DNA of 64,000 nucleotides from Seminavis robusta (taxonomy: Eukaryota; Bacillariophyta; Bacillariophyceae; Naviculales; Naviculaceae). The notes beneath the pieces are model-generated. The model was not told the DNA's origin and made no database searches. It saw only the letters and a program-made list of their open reading frames with translations. The position numbers and the translations under genes are program-made. Of the stretch, positions 1 through 10,553 are shown in pieces; position 1 is the stretch's first letter; every line of letters starts with the position of its first letter. The stretch spans positions 34,301-98,300 of the forward strand of contig CAICTM010000180.1 of assembly GCA_903772945.1 (NCBI GenBank), given 5' to 3'.

Positions 1-1331
1 ACGCTAGCTACTCTACCGAGCGCAACAAGCAGGCTACTACGGAGACGAACCGCGATAGCCAACAAGAGTTGCCGTGGACGAGGAGTTAGATATCAAACTC
101 CAACAAGAATACCAAAGAGGTGCTTCTGTGGGAGAGTTCCTATCCTCACTATCAAGCCATCGAATCAGTGCCGATAGAGGAGAGGTGCGAGCTACGGAAC
201 AGAAAATTCCGCCGCAACCAGCCCAATTGCAAGGTCCATTACATGGCAACGACAGGTCCTACGGAAGGACTGTCATACACTGAAGTGGGCTACTATACTG
301 TCAGTGACAAGCCCTGAAGAGTGCAAGGTGCCGAACGCAACAGGAAACGAGTTGCATCCATCGGCACGTTCAATGAAAATTGACAGAAAAATCCTCAAGA
401 AAAAGAGAACTAGCCCGTCAACGAGCGATCGAACGGTACCTGTACTACAAGAACAAGAAGAATACGACGGCCGACTACTACTAGTCAGTCGGTGCCGATA
501 GCGGCAACAGTGCCATCTCAACCATCGGCAGACCGTGGAACTTGCAAGTTCTGCCAGCCAAGAGCAACGAATTTGCGAGCGAATTCCAACAGCTAAGAAC
601 AAGAGTAACAGCGACCGGTACCAGCTACTGCTGCCGCAACTGTCCACAAGACCAACACTCTGCAGTCAATACCAAGCTGTCGGCCCTTGCGTCGATCGGC
701 AACAGTGTCGGCAACCATTGTCGACAGCAACAACAGAATTCCCAACAAAGCGAAAAGAAAAGCGACAGCTACCACTACTAGTCAGCCGCTAGTACCGCTA
801 CTATACCAAGCCGACAACGACACAATCACAGCGCCATTGTGTCTGTTGATCGGCAACAACAGCATCGGCAAGAGTGTTGGCAACAAGAAGAAGTGCCCAC
901 AGAAAATTGTGATTTGTGAAGCCTTTCCAGCACAGGTGAACGGCACGGAATGCCAAAGAACAAGCCGCTGTTCAGCGACGGCCAACCACAGCCACTGAAC
1001 GGGAAAAGGTATCTTTTGCGAAACGGTATCTTTCCAGGAGTGTACTGGTACGGAGCCAGATCAAAGTCTCTCCGTACGGAACCAACAAGAGGATTTGCAT
1101 GGCGAATCCAAGTATGCTACCGGAACAGGTACTGTAGCACGTCCAGTGCCCGCTACCAATCCAGCTACTGGTACCGGTACAGGAGTTACCGGAGCATGTC
1201 CTGCACATAGCTAGCTAGCCAACTGGCACAAGAGCTACCACAACAGTGTGTAAGCTGGTGCTACAGGAAGCACAGGAGTGCATCCGCCCCAGCATTGAAT
1301 TATTTTCTTTGGAGTTGTTTGAGTTTACTCA

Positions 1332-1490
1332 ACACCTCCTACCCTTTCATGGAGTGTGTATTGTGGCACCCCAGCCACAGCACCTCCTACTACTCTTTCT
1401 TGGAGTGTGTATTGTGGCATCCAAGCCACAACACCTCCTACTACCTTTTTGGAATGTGTATTGTGCACACTAATCCACAGCACTTCCTCC
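1332..1490. repeat. Tandem repeat, about 3 units of roughly 50 bp
   Basis: Three successive units start with CACCTCCTAC or CACCTCCTACTAC, run through GGAGTGTGTATTGTGGCA and end in CCACAG or CCACAA; a fourth partial unit starts CACTTCCTCC. It lies inside the left interspersed repeat and is not coding in any convincing frame. Confidence 0.75.
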
Positions 1491-2659
1491 CTGATTACAG
1501 GCAAACCTGAGGCAACAACAGCCTCCAGGCAGACAACAACAGATACCATTACAAGACCATGCCCTTGCTATTTGATCACAGCAAGTGCACAGGAGTGTGA
1601 GGGTACCCAAATCCGTAACCAACAATGGCCACAACTACATGGCCAACAACCATCAATGGCTACATCAACAGCCAGTATCGATGGCAACAACAGCCAACAA
1701 CGGTATCTACCACTACCAAACCGATTACAATGAATCGACCAAACCAAATACGAATTGCATCAACAATAACGGCAACTGCAACAACAGCAGAACGACAGTG
1801 AACGTTGAACCGAGTAGCTAGCTACAAGCGACTCAAGAGTTCACAAGACAAGGAACCAAGCCACAGGATGGCTGGAGCATTCAGAGTTTGACCTACAAGA
1901 GGAAACCTGATCAAAAGAAACAACAAGAGGGTGCACACCTCAGCTCCACTGCAACTACTGTACAGAGATTGCAACCAACCTTAGTCTCACACCAACAGAA
2001 GTACATGAGTACAACAAATCAAGCCTACAGAAGATACAACTACGAACAACTACTGCCACAGCCAACTCACAGGAGTGTAAGAGCAGTGGCATCACCAACC
2101 AAAGGATCTACCGACTACATCACCATCGAACCATCATCGACCGTGACACGTCCAGGTCCAGTGGAGCCCATCAAGTTGGAGCATCCACAACTACTACCGA
2201 ATACTTCCTTACAAGTTTCCAAACTTCCAAGGGCTTCTAGCCCCAACTCAAAAGCATCATTGTGGCAAGGAACTTCCTCCTAGTTCCAGCTACTACAACA
2301 GTTCTCCCAAGTGTCGCTATAGCCTGACTTCCCAGTCTCAGCTACGGCAACACCAAATGACGGTACCAAGTGTACCAAGTGACGGCACCAGTCACCACAA
2401 GTGATGACACCAGCAGTCACGAGTCTCACATGAGTATAAACAACCATGACAAGAGGAAACAATAACTCAACCATTTCCTCATTCCATCTTCAGACATCGA
2501 GACCATCCAAGAACTAGGTTCAGTCGAACCCAACAAGTCCGTGACTTCCAAGCTACATCATTTCCAGCTTCCATGCACCTTCCAATAGGGCATCACTTCC
2601 CACAAGTCTACGACTTCCAGAAGCTTCAACCAGCTTCCATCTACGAAGGGCTTCCAGCC

Positions 2660-2870
2660 CCATCAAGTGTCAATGCAGCCGAACTTCCCAGTCCGAGCCG
2701 CAGGTACACCAAGTGACGGTATCATCCGACACCAGTCTTCCAGGAGTGGCATCACTCCCAGCAGGAGTGCCAGCCACAAAGACTTTTCCGATGATGACAA
2801 TGTCCGTATTGTCTCGTCTCCACCGCTCAGCTTCTCGTTACCAAGCGGGATGCCGAGCAACTACTTCCAA
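2660..2870. repeat. Internal module A of the left repeat
   Basis: This stretch (GCAGCCGAACTTCCCAGT ... AGTGACGG ... CAGGAGTGG ... ACCAAGCGGGATGCCGAGCAAC) recurs at 3945-4245 in the same order with longer spacers, and again inverted at 63110-63430. A weaker third version of its beginning is at 2305-2410. The duplication shows that the element grew by internal duplication. Confidence 0.6.
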
Positions 2871-3944
2871 GGTTTGTTTTGGACTCATTGCAAGCCAGTC
2901 GACACGACGACGCGAGACTGGATTACGAAGCCTTTCCAAGGTAGGAGCCTGCTTACCCAAGCACTGATAGACACTTTGAGTGCTATCGATTCTCAGGAAT
3001 CCTAGAGGCACCGCCTCAAGCTCCACAGCAATCCAATTGCATCCAATGTCCAAACCAACCAAGCCAGCTTTGGCTACAACAAGTACAAGTCCTGCCACAG
3101 CTAGCTCACAGGAGTGTGCCAACAGTGACAGCAGGAGTGGTATTGATAAAGTTGTACCCACCAAAACCAAAGTCTCAAACCTTTTTCAACCTTCCTTTGA
3201 ATTCTCCGATCGATCTATCCAGATTGACACACCAGATCGACTGACAAGACACGATCATGCCAGATCGAATGACACGATGTGATCGAATCACAAGCAGCGA
3301 CCACGAGATCGATTCAGTTTGACTCTCGCGATCGACTCAGAAGATCCATCATGAGATTGCAAGTGTGACCACAGAAGCCTATCAAGGCAGAGCAGGCTTA
3401 CTCAAGCAAAGGTAGCCACACACCAGTGCTACCGGGATATCTTCTGCAGAGGATTCCTACAGTTCCACAGGAACAGTTCCACCATGGAACCAGCTCAAAG
3501 CAAACAACAGTTCGACGGAACGCCACAAGTTGCCAGCACCCATCTACAAGATGTGCAAACCAAGGTCCACATCAAGCAAGTACACATTCATGTACCACAA
3601 GCAAGTCACAGCCATTCGATTCTAAAAGAAGAGGAGGCCGTGATGAAGGAAGAAGCTTCCCCAGCTGGGAAGAAGAGGATTCCATTCCTCTGGAAAAGAC
3701 AACAGAAGGACATCCAACACTGCTTGGACATCCAACAAGAAGAGACAGCTCACGTTCCATTCCAATGGACAACAAGCTGACTCCAGATAGCTACCAAGCT
3801 ATTGCACAGACTCATGCTCACCTGATTTCCAAATCCAGTATCAAGCCTGAATGGATTGATGTTTCCACACATCATTGCGATTGAGACCATGGCATATCGA
3901 TGTCCAGTTCAGTCTACACGCCAGTCAAGAGCACAGTTTGAGTC

Positions 3945-4245
3945 TATGAGAATGCAGCCGAACTTCCTAGTTTCCAGCTACAGCAATACAAGTGACCGTA
4001 ACTTCCCAGTCCACGGTTCAACAAGTGATCGGAACTTCCCAGTTTCGAATACAGCAACATCAAGTGACGGCACCAACCGCCACAGCAAGTCATACAGGAG
4101 TGGCAACACTCACAGGAGTGGTAGCCACAGTGGCTTTTCATGACGACACTGTCCACATGTCAACATTGACTGTGACAGATTTGTCAGCATTGCTATGATG
4201 GATGACAAGCTTCTCGCCACCAAGCGGAATGCCGAGCAACCTAGC
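3945..4245. repeat. Internal module B of the left repeat
   Basis: Second copy of the module at 2660-2870: GCAGCCGAACTTCC, three spaced AAGTGA(C/T) segments each followed by an AACTTCCCAGT block, two CAGGAGTGG motifs and ACCAAGCGGAATGCCGAGCAAC. This copy is the one that aligns best with the inverted right element. Confidence 0.6.
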
Positions 4246-4596
4246 AAATGGTCTCTCGACCAACAACTGTTCCTTATGGAGCAACCATCATTACATTAAT
4301 TATTCGTTCCACGGTATCCTTTATGGAACCGTGCAGGAGTGTGTTGGAGGTTGTATTACAGACACCTCAATACAAATCAGTCGTTTATCCCAATCTAGTT
4401 GATAGGGGATATCTATATCTATTCTCTAGTTACATACATGGGGAGTTTAACTGATCTATATGGTCACCCCCTTCACTATATCCTTTGAAGTTGAATCAAT
4501 CCCAGAAATACATGGAGAAAGATCACTTCTTGGAAATAGCTTAACAGTAAAACCCTTTTGACCTTTACTAAGCTAGAGTGTTACTAGCAACCAACA

Positions 4597-5314
4597 ATGG
4601 GCATACTTTAGGACTTCCAAATGACCATTCTCTGCAGCTTTGGAACATGTCTCTGCATTCCATCTGCAACCATTTTCATGGGCATACTTTAGGATTTCCA
4701 AATGACCATTCTCTGCAGCTTTTAAAGCACGTCCTTTGATTCCATGGACATCCATTTTCATGGGCATATTTGAGGATCTGCAAATGGCCGTATGCTGCAG
4801 CCTGGGGGCATGTGCGGTATCCCCAATTGAATCCCTTATTCCGGAGCAATTGAAGAACTTGAAGATTCCCCACCCTGGCGGCTTCATCACAGATGCGAGA
4901 GTTTTCAATCTGCCCTCCAAGTCCAGTTTGGTCATATTCACACCAATACTCTGTGTCGCGCACAGAGGAGAAAATAGCACTAAAGAAAGTATCTGTCTTT
5001 GTTGCGGAGCGTGTCTCCCACTTAGCAACATCCTCGATCTTTGGAGGCTCCTCCACAGAGTCACAGTAAGTCATGTAGAGCTTTTTCATGTTGTGGCTGA
5101 CAGGTGCCACAAAGGCAAAGTGCCCCATGCCCAGAAAGGGGAAAATCTGGTTGACCCAGATGTCATTGTGATGCAAACAGGAGTCTGCTTGAGAAGCATC
5201 TTTAGTGGAAACCTCGACATCAACTTCATCTGCTTGCTTTGATCGCTTGTGCTGCTCTGGAGCTGCCAAGCCACAGTCTACTGATATCCCTCTCTTGCCA
5301 TTGTCGTGCTCCAT
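4597..5314 (-). pseudogene. F-box-like / ankyrin-repeat protein, frameshifted and truncated
   Basis: The reading frame starts at the ATG at 5314. It encodes a Lys/Asp-rich lead, an F-box-like segment (NDIWVNQIFPFLGMGHFAFV, about residues 50-70) and then ankyrin-type units of the form AAxxGHLxILKYAHENGCPWN. Such F-box plus ankyrin proteins are common in stramenopiles and would act as substrate adaptors or scaffolds. At 4720-4723 a run of four T (A on the coding strand) replaces the three expected from the neighbouring repeat, shifting the frame; the ankyrin repeats GHLEILKYAHENGC and GHLEVLKYAH continue in the other frame. The last repeat breaks off exactly where the interspersed repeat begins (4596), leaving a short foreign tail before a stop at 4573. 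The two lesions together argue for a pseudogene. A sequencing error could explain the homopolymer change but not the truncation. Confidence 0.8.
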
Positions 5315-5370
5315 GTTTGCTGCCTTCTTTGCCCTCAACGGACTGATGGTCTTTCACACTTTTATCGCTG

Positions 5371-5373
5371 TAT

Positions 5374-5420
<47 letters not shown>

Positions 5421-5427
5421 TGTGTGT
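5371..5427. repeat. (TG)n microsatellite
   Basis: An almost uninterrupted run of TG dinucleotides (core 5379-5417, with a TATGTGTATG lead and a TTTGTGTGTGTTT tail) sits about 60 bp upstream of the start codon of the minus-strand ankyrin pseudogene. Confidence 0.95.
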
Positions 5428-5452
5428 TTATTGCAGCTGTTTTCGTCGCTCG

Positions 5453-5732
5453 TTAAGGATAGGGATTATCTTGTGTGTTCTGTTGGACACAGTAGTTTCT
5501 ACGCATGGGTACCAGTACTGGCTGCTATGCAGACTCGCTAGTGTGTCCAGATAAACACGGTGGAGGTTTTGCCAAAGACATAAGGGACATTTTCCTTGTT
5601 AAGGATAGGGATTTATATTGTGTGTTCTGTTGGACACAGTACTCTGGACCCATGGGTACCGATACCACTGTGCCCGTTCTGGCTGGCTATGGAGACTTGC
5701 TATCAATAGTGTGTCCAGTTGAACACGGTAAA
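5453..5732. repeat. Tandem pair of about 146 bp units with internal inverted arms
   Basis: Unit 1 (5453 to about 5566) and unit 2 (5599 to about 5732) both begin TTAAGGATAGGGATT and contain TGTGTTCTGTTGGACACAGTA, CATGGGTACC, a GGCT(A)TG..GACT segment and end in GTGTGTCCAG(A/T)T(A/G)AACACGG. The early GTGTTCTGTTGGACACAG and the late GTGTCCAG..GAACACGG are approximate reverse complements, so each unit could fold into a hairpin with a loop of about 80 bp. No coding potential. It may be a small MITE-like element or a promoter module. Confidence 0.7.
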
Positions 5733-5739
5733 TGATTTG

Positions 5740-6058
5740 ACCAATCAAATCTCTTTTTGACAGTTGAGGGCATCAGCCTCCGGCTGCTTGTTCTTCGTTA
5801 TTGTGGAAAGAGATGTGGCAAGTCCCTTTGCTGTGTCTTCGCTGTGCTTTAATTTAAAATTATTTGCAATACTAGCTAGCTACTCGTAGTACCTTTTCCT
5901 TAACAATCCTGAAAGGATTAGGGTTTTGCGGCAACTCGGATCTTCCCGCCGTCGACTTCAGCAAAGAGATCGATGGTTGTTGTAGAAAGCCTTGCTTATT
6001 ATCACAGTACTACTAGTACAATAGTAGGAGAACAATCTATCGGCAGGCATATAAGAAG
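5740..6058. other. Intergenic region upstream of LSM5
   Basis: No gene seen. It contains CTAGCTAGCTACT, an ATCCTGAAAGGAT palindrome near 5910 followed by TAGGGTTTTGCGG, and ACTACTAGTACAATAGTAG just upstream of the LSM5 start codon. It presumably holds the LSM5 promoter and 5' leader. Confidence 0.4.
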
Positions 6059-6443
6059 ATGGCGAACAGAATACTCCCATTAGAGTTGATCGATAAAGCA
6101 ATCGGGTCCAAAATATGGATCTTGATGCGAGGAACCAAGGAAATTGTGGGGAATCTTAGGGGATTTGACGACTACGTGAGTTGACTGGACTTTACGCTTG
6201 TTGTTGTTGTGGGCTTCTAAAATCTCTGCAGACTCACTGATCCATATTCTTTCCGTTGTTTTACAACAGGTCAATTTGGTATTAGACGATGCGATAGAGT
6301 ATTCCCCGGATCCAAAAGACAAAACCAAAATCATCAAGACTGAGCTGAAGTCTGAAATCCTGCTGAATGGCAATCAGATTGCAGTGTTGGTTCCTGGAGG
6401 GACAGGTCCACCAGAGGATTCCTTGGCAGCAAAAGCTCGTTGA
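6059..6443 (+). CDS. LSM5: U6 snRNA-associated Sm-like protein LSm5
   Basis: Two exons, 6059-6175 and 6270-6443, are joined across a 94 bp GT-AG intron (GTGAGT ... TTACAACAG) to give 96 residues. The product has the full Sm fold: motif 1 covers [27 protein letters not shown] and Sm2 is [15 protein letters not shown]. The start [13 protein letters not shown] and the IxLNGNxIxxLVPGG ending are hallmarks of LSm5. LSm5 sits in the LSm2-8 ring that binds the 3' end of U6 snRNA in the nucleus and in the LSm1-7 ring that promotes mRNA decapping in the cytoplasm. The length matches the family. The intron falls inside the Sm1 motif after DDY. The assignment is firm; the only inference is that the copy is functional. 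Confidence 0.95.
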
Positions 6444-7379
6444 CACTTCCTGGCAATTTTGGGTCAATCTACATGTCACAGTACCGGTATCCCTGGTACC
6501 AATACAAAAACAAAGAAACTCTCTAGTAAGACACAATTCAATTCCCAGATGTATGCACGTCACCACATGCATGCCTCCATAAAAGAAAGCAAAGCCATGT
6601 GAGTAAAACTTTACTCTTTCTACTTTTATTGTTTACTTTTTGCGGTACGTAAACAAAGACAACAATTGCTGACTGGGGAAATTACTATAGACATAGTCCG
6701 AATGAAACCTGGCCCCGTTTGCCATAGTAAGGCGTCATTGGACAACCACCATCGTCCATGCCGTGATCCGCAGGGACTCCAGTCTGCTCACCAAGCAATG
6801 TGAGGCCGTCTTCAGCCACTTGGATCATACATATTTCCCTTGTCCTGGAGTGGATGTTGAGAAATGAGGGAACATTCCTTAACCTGAGCTACAGAGAACC
6901 TCGTCTTGCAGAGAAAGATCAGGGTGCAAAGGCGGTGGCAAACCACGAGGACGTGCATGCGGTTTTCCAGGGAAACGAGAAGTGGCAGTCCTCGTTCCTG
7001 TCTCGCCATTTCGTATTCGTCGTCCAAAACCGTTTTGGAAGGCGCTGATTGTTGTTCAGGTTGACCGTCATGAGCCTATGCATGTTGATCTCAAAAAAAG
7101 GTTGTCCGACGGGAGAACCAAAGGAACCCACCATTCGTTGCATACCGGTAGAGTGCAAACTGGAAAGAGCCGCCTGACCATTACGAAGGTTGGGTTGCGA
7201 CTTTATGTTTGTGCCAAAATGGCGCGAAGCGGGCTAGTAGTTGAGCAGGTTAGCCATAGCTGGACACGTTTAGATTCTAGAAGTTGAGCAGGTTATTCAA
7301 AGCTGGACACGTTTAGGTTTGAGTGTTGATGTTTCTAGCTAGTGTAAACAGTTTCTTGCGTTGCTTTTTGTGGATTCCC
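6444..7379. other. Intergenic region, LSM5 to disordered protein
   Basis: No gene is supported; open frames of 70-100 codons on both strands around 6800-7290 resemble no family I recognise. A short direct duplication occurs at 7241-7312 (AGTTGAGCAGGTTA ... AGCTGGACACGTTTAG, twice). The last 60 bp would carry the 3' end of the minus-strand gene that ends at 7380. Confidence 0.4.
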
Positions 7380-9320
7380 TCAGGCAGCCCGTGCCCCATC
7401 TGCCGATCCTAAAGAATGGTTGTCCCCAGCTTCCTTAAAGTCGTCGTCGTCGTCCAAGAGTGCCAGCATCCCGTTCTGGTGGTTGCTCAGAGATGGAATG
7501 TAGAGGCTGTCCCGCACAATTGCTGTTGCTGCCTTGGCTGTCTTCTTGGTCGTATACTTCTTGGCAGCCTTGACCACCCCTGCCAAACCAAAAGAGCTCG
7601 TCTTTTTACTACTGCGGCTTTCAGCAGCAGCATGCTCTTGTGGCTGTTCTTCTTTCTGTTCCTCCACGTGATTCTCGGTTGGGTTATCACCAGTCTCCTT
7701 TACGTTAGGTTGTGCGAATTCCTCACTAACTTCCCTACCACTGGTCGTCTCGGCAATCATGGCGTTGTGAACCGTTTGGGAAAGCTGGGATGACACAACA
7801 CTGCACCTGGCCAACGTGCGTGCGCGACTGTAGCGAGTCCGGGGTTCATGATGGGAAGATGCCGAAGTGTCCAAGCTGACCCGATTTCTTCTCTGCGGTC
7901 TCGCCGGAACAGGAGAATACATGGATGCAACGGATAGACGAGATGTGGTGCTGCTTTCACGTTTAGGACTGAGACTGGCGCTGCGATGGCTACCCTGTCT
8001 TCGGGTCAAACCTCTGTCGCTCGTGGCTCTTCGGTTCGCCCGACGGCGCTTTTGCCGTTCTTCCAGTGTCAACTCGGGTGTTTCTGTTCGACGAAGCGGA
8101 GATACTGCTGCGCTACCTGTTCCGGCAGATAATCGATTGTTGACGCTCCCGCTTCGACGAATCCTGCTTCCACGCATTCGGTTGCTTTCGTCGAGAGGAT
8201 GGCTCCGTCGCGGTGATGTTCGGGTCTTTTTCCCAGTAGAGTTGCTGGATCCATCTTTCATGGCTCTAGAAGCACTGCGCCTTTTGTTTTGGAGGTCTGG
8301 GGGTGCAGTGCCTGCACGTTGAAGGGCACGCGGCTGAGGTTTGGGGGGTGGACATTCTGATGCCGTCATTGCCCGTTTCATTTTGGGCTCTGCTTCAGAA
8401 GTCCTCTTGGCTGGGGATGCCACAGTAGCCTCTGTCGTCTTACTTCGTCTCATCTTGGGCTCTCCTTCGGTAGTCCTTCTCGTGGGAGATACAGCCTGAT
8501 CTGCTGTTTTACTTCGTCGCATGGGCACGGGTGAACGAGAAGCGCCTTCCTTTGTGCGACGATCTGTGGAGCGCCGCGAAGTTTTTCGGCCGGAGGAGTT
8601 CCTCTTCGAATCTTCTTCTTCCCTCACATTGTCAGTTAAAGAAGTCCTGGTCTTTTCAGTTCCAGAAATCCTTTGCTTCTCACTTCCAGAAGTCCTTGCC
8701 TTTCCGCTTGCAGATGTCCTGGAAGAGCTGCCACTTTCAGAAGTTCTAGTCTTTCCGCTTGCAGAAGTTCTTGTCTTGCCACTCGATGACTTTTTCGTCG
8801 CTGACGTTCTTGGCACTGAGCGTGACCTCCTCTTGTCCTTACTGCGCCTCTTCTTCTTGGTGGAAGAAGCCCCGGAATGACTGGATGAGTCTTTGCGTGG
8901 AAACTCTTGGACTTGCAGATCTTCCGTTTCACTTTCCGTGTCAATGCCGGCGAGGAGAGAGTCGAACACGTCAAGACTGGCCAGCTGTGAGTTGCTGGAA
9001 CCTCTTGTGTGCTTGGCGGCGTTGGGATTTTCCAACACATCAATATTGCTGTTGTGATTGCTGCTCCCATCGATAATATCAGAAGCAATGGAAGTGGTGC
9101 TGCCTTGAAAGATTTCTAGCGGAATGATGGAGGAAAAGCTGCATCCAAACGAGTCGGAATCATCGTCGCCAGAAGCTTCGGCATCATCCCAAAAGACGAC
9201 ATTGGACGCTGACTTTTCTTCATCATCGTCGTCATTGACCAAGTCGCTCAGGATCGTCTCATCTTCCGTCAGAGATTTGCTGGAATCGTTGAATGGAGTC
9301 TTCATGGTACCGTTAGTCAT
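7380..9320 (-). CDS. Long disordered Ser/Arg/Lys-rich protein of unknown function
   Basis: The first ATG of the open frame is at 9320, giving 646 residues; the frame extends upstream only through non-ATG codons. No folded domain is recognised. The N-terminal 120 residues are acidic and Ser-rich (DDDDEEKSAS, DDAEASGDDDSDSFG). Residues about 150-480 are strongly basic with many RS, SP and TS sites and two sets of short internal repeats: KTRTSASG / KARTSGSE units, and MRRSKT..A..SP.(K/R)RT(T/S)E(G/A)EPK units occurring three times. The C-terminus has an acidic DDDDDFKEAGD stretch. Such composition suggests a phosphorylated nuclear or cytoskeletal scaffold, but that is inference. There is no signal peptide or membrane segment. 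It shares SP/RS richness, but no clear alignable sequence, with the N-terminal parts of the LRR proteins at 31394 and 53049. Confidence 0.7.
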   Translation of the reverse strand: MTNGTMKTPFNDSSKSLTEDETILSDLVNDDDDEEKSASNVVFWDDAEASGDDDSDSFGCSFSSIIPLEIFQGSTTSIASDIIDGSSNHNSNIDVLENPNAAKHTRGSSNSQLASLDVFDSLLAGIDTESETEDLQVQEFPRKDSSSHSGASSTKKKRRSKDKRRSRSVPRTSATKKSSSGKTRTSASGKTRTSESGSSSRTSASGKARTSGSEKQRISGTEKTRTSLTDNVREEEDSKRNSSGRKTSRRSTDRRTKEGASRSPVPMRRSKTADQAVSPTRRTTEGEPKMRRSKTTEATVASPAKRTSEAEPKMKRAMTASECPPPKPQPRALQRAGTAPPDLQNKRRSASRAMKDGSSNSTGKKTRTSPRRSHPLDESNRMRGSRIRRSGSVNNRLSAGTGSAAVSPLRRTETPELTLEERQKRRRANRRATSDRGLTRRQGSHRSASLSPKRESSTTSRLSVASMYSPVPARPQRRNRVSLDTSASSHHEPRTRYSRARTLARCSVVSSQLSQTVHNAMIAETTSGREVSEEFAQPNVKETGDNPTENHVEEQKEEQPQEHAAAESRSSKKTSSFGLAGVVKAAKKYTTKKTAKAATAIVRDSLYIPSLSNHQNGMLALLDDDDDFKEAGDNHSLGSADGARAA

Positions 9321-10550
9321 ATATATCTTGACCGATTGTTGCGTTGCTGGGTTGCGAGGTTGGTTGTTGCAGCTATGATAGCTGTTGTTGCTGAACTTGT
9401 GAGAACTCCATTGGGAGCTCAAAGGGAGGGTTCAGTCTGCAATCGATCCCAGTTTTCCGGCCACAATGCGCGCATCAAAACAGCACAGCGAGTAGAGCGG
9501 AAGAACTGCATAGAAAGATTTGCACAAATGACTTTAGGAAATGGTACTTAAACAAATGACTTTGATCCGCCCTTTCGTCTATTTCCTTTAAATCTTATGT
9601 AAAAACATAGCGCCAATAACTGCACAGAACCTTCGAATTTCAACCTCTCTAGAGCTCTGTGCACAATTTACTTATTGTCTTTCGGTACGCTAGATTGCTT
9701 GGTGGAAATGTTTCCGCGAATTAGTTCGGATCTACGTACGTACCGTATACCGTACAGTATGTACAGCTCCCATTGCCCTCCGAGATCGCTGCAAGAGCTC
9801 TGCAAGCAACATTGGGCCGTTCACACATTCAGCTGGGAAGGGAACAGTGTACTAGCTAGTACGATGTAGATAGTACAGGTCTTTACGGTTGGATACCGGT
9901 ATGGATCTAATAGCCCAATCGAAGGGTGGACGAATGGAGCAATGAAGCGCGATTGAAGGATTCTTGATTCGATTTGATTCGATCCAATTCACAGACACGC
10001 CCGAGAAACAATCCTCTCTTGGAGAGTACCGGTAGGAGGAGTCTCTTGCAGCTCCTGCAAAGCACAAGCAAGCGACCATTGCCAATGCGATCGTATCTAA
10101 CCTCGGTTGCTGGTAACGTACCAAATGTTGTTCCTATGTGGCCCAGAATCGGCATGCCTTAGTTTATCAGCTTTGTTTTGACGAGCTTTCTCTGACGTTG
10201 AAACGAAAGCTACAGCGCAAGCAAATGGCCAGAACAACATGTCTCCAAATGCATTCTCCTGGAATCGAATCCACTAGCTAGACCGATTTATCCAACAATT
10301 CTCTGCTCACTCTGGCGGAGGGGAGGAGATGGTGAGATCCCACCAAGCAGGCAGGTACCGTACGGCACCGGTAGTTCGGGTAGTCTGGTCCGTAAGTGAC
10401 AGCGTACCGGTAGAGTACCGTACCTAAAGCACTGTCCATCACAGCGCCTTCGCTGCGCTCTTTGTGTTTCACAATGATTTTCGATTCGATTGATCATTCG
10501 ACTGTATTCGAGTCTAGTCGAATCGAATCGAATGAATCGAATCGAATCGA
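9321..10550. other. Divergent intergenic region with GAATC-type repeats
   Basis: No gene seen. It holds ACGTACGTACCGTATACCGTAC near 9735, GATTCGATTTGATTCGATCC at 9966-9986 and a dense GAATC array at 10477-10553 directly before the phosphatase reading frame. It separates a minus-strand and a plus-strand gene and so should contain two promoters. Confidence 0.4.
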
Positions 10551-10553
10551 ATG
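10477..10553. repeat. GAATC / GATTC microrepeat array
   Basis: TTTTCGATTCGATTGATC followed by TCGAATCGAATCGAATGAATCGAATCGAATCGAATG. Both orientations of the pentamer are present. The array overlaps the first possible ATG of the phosphatase gene. Related arrays occur at 51975-52018 and, weaker, at 12370-12405. Confidence 0.85.

Larger units (their letters stand above)
1..4596 (-). repeat. Left copy of a non-coding interspersed repeat (possible LTR-type element), truncated by the window edge
   Basis: No credible gene lies here; the longest open frame is about 150 codons and its translation is low-complexity Gln/Thr/Ser. At least the part from about 3360 to 4596 aligns, in inverted orientation, with 62764-64000, with interruptions. 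Shared blocks include 3380-3500, 3590-3800, 3890-4140 and 4200-4596. Both copies end at the same point: read on the minus strand the left copy begins TGTTGGTTGCTAGTAA at 4596. TG starts, and TGTTGG in particular, are common at LTR ends of Ty1/copia-like elements, so an LTR retrotransposon relic is possible, but no reverse transcriptase, primer-binding site or CA end is seen. Internal structure includes many CAGGAGTG motifs, a tandem repeat at 1332-1490 and a duplicated module (2660-2870 and 3945-4245). Whether 1-3360 belongs to the same element is inference from its similar composition and motifs. Confidence 0.75.

Noticed and set aside
3426-3884. 150-codon open frame in the left repeat with a counterpart at 63699-63947
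   Set aside because: The two inverted copies share short peptide stretches but differ by frameshifts, and the translation is low-complexity. The similarity is explained by the DNA repeat, not by a conserved protein.
10255-10285. Possible tRNA T-arm (GGAATCGAATCCAC)
   Set aside because: The flanking bases do not form a T-stem, and no acceptor, D-arm or A-box lies at the right distance. It belongs to the GAATC-rich background.
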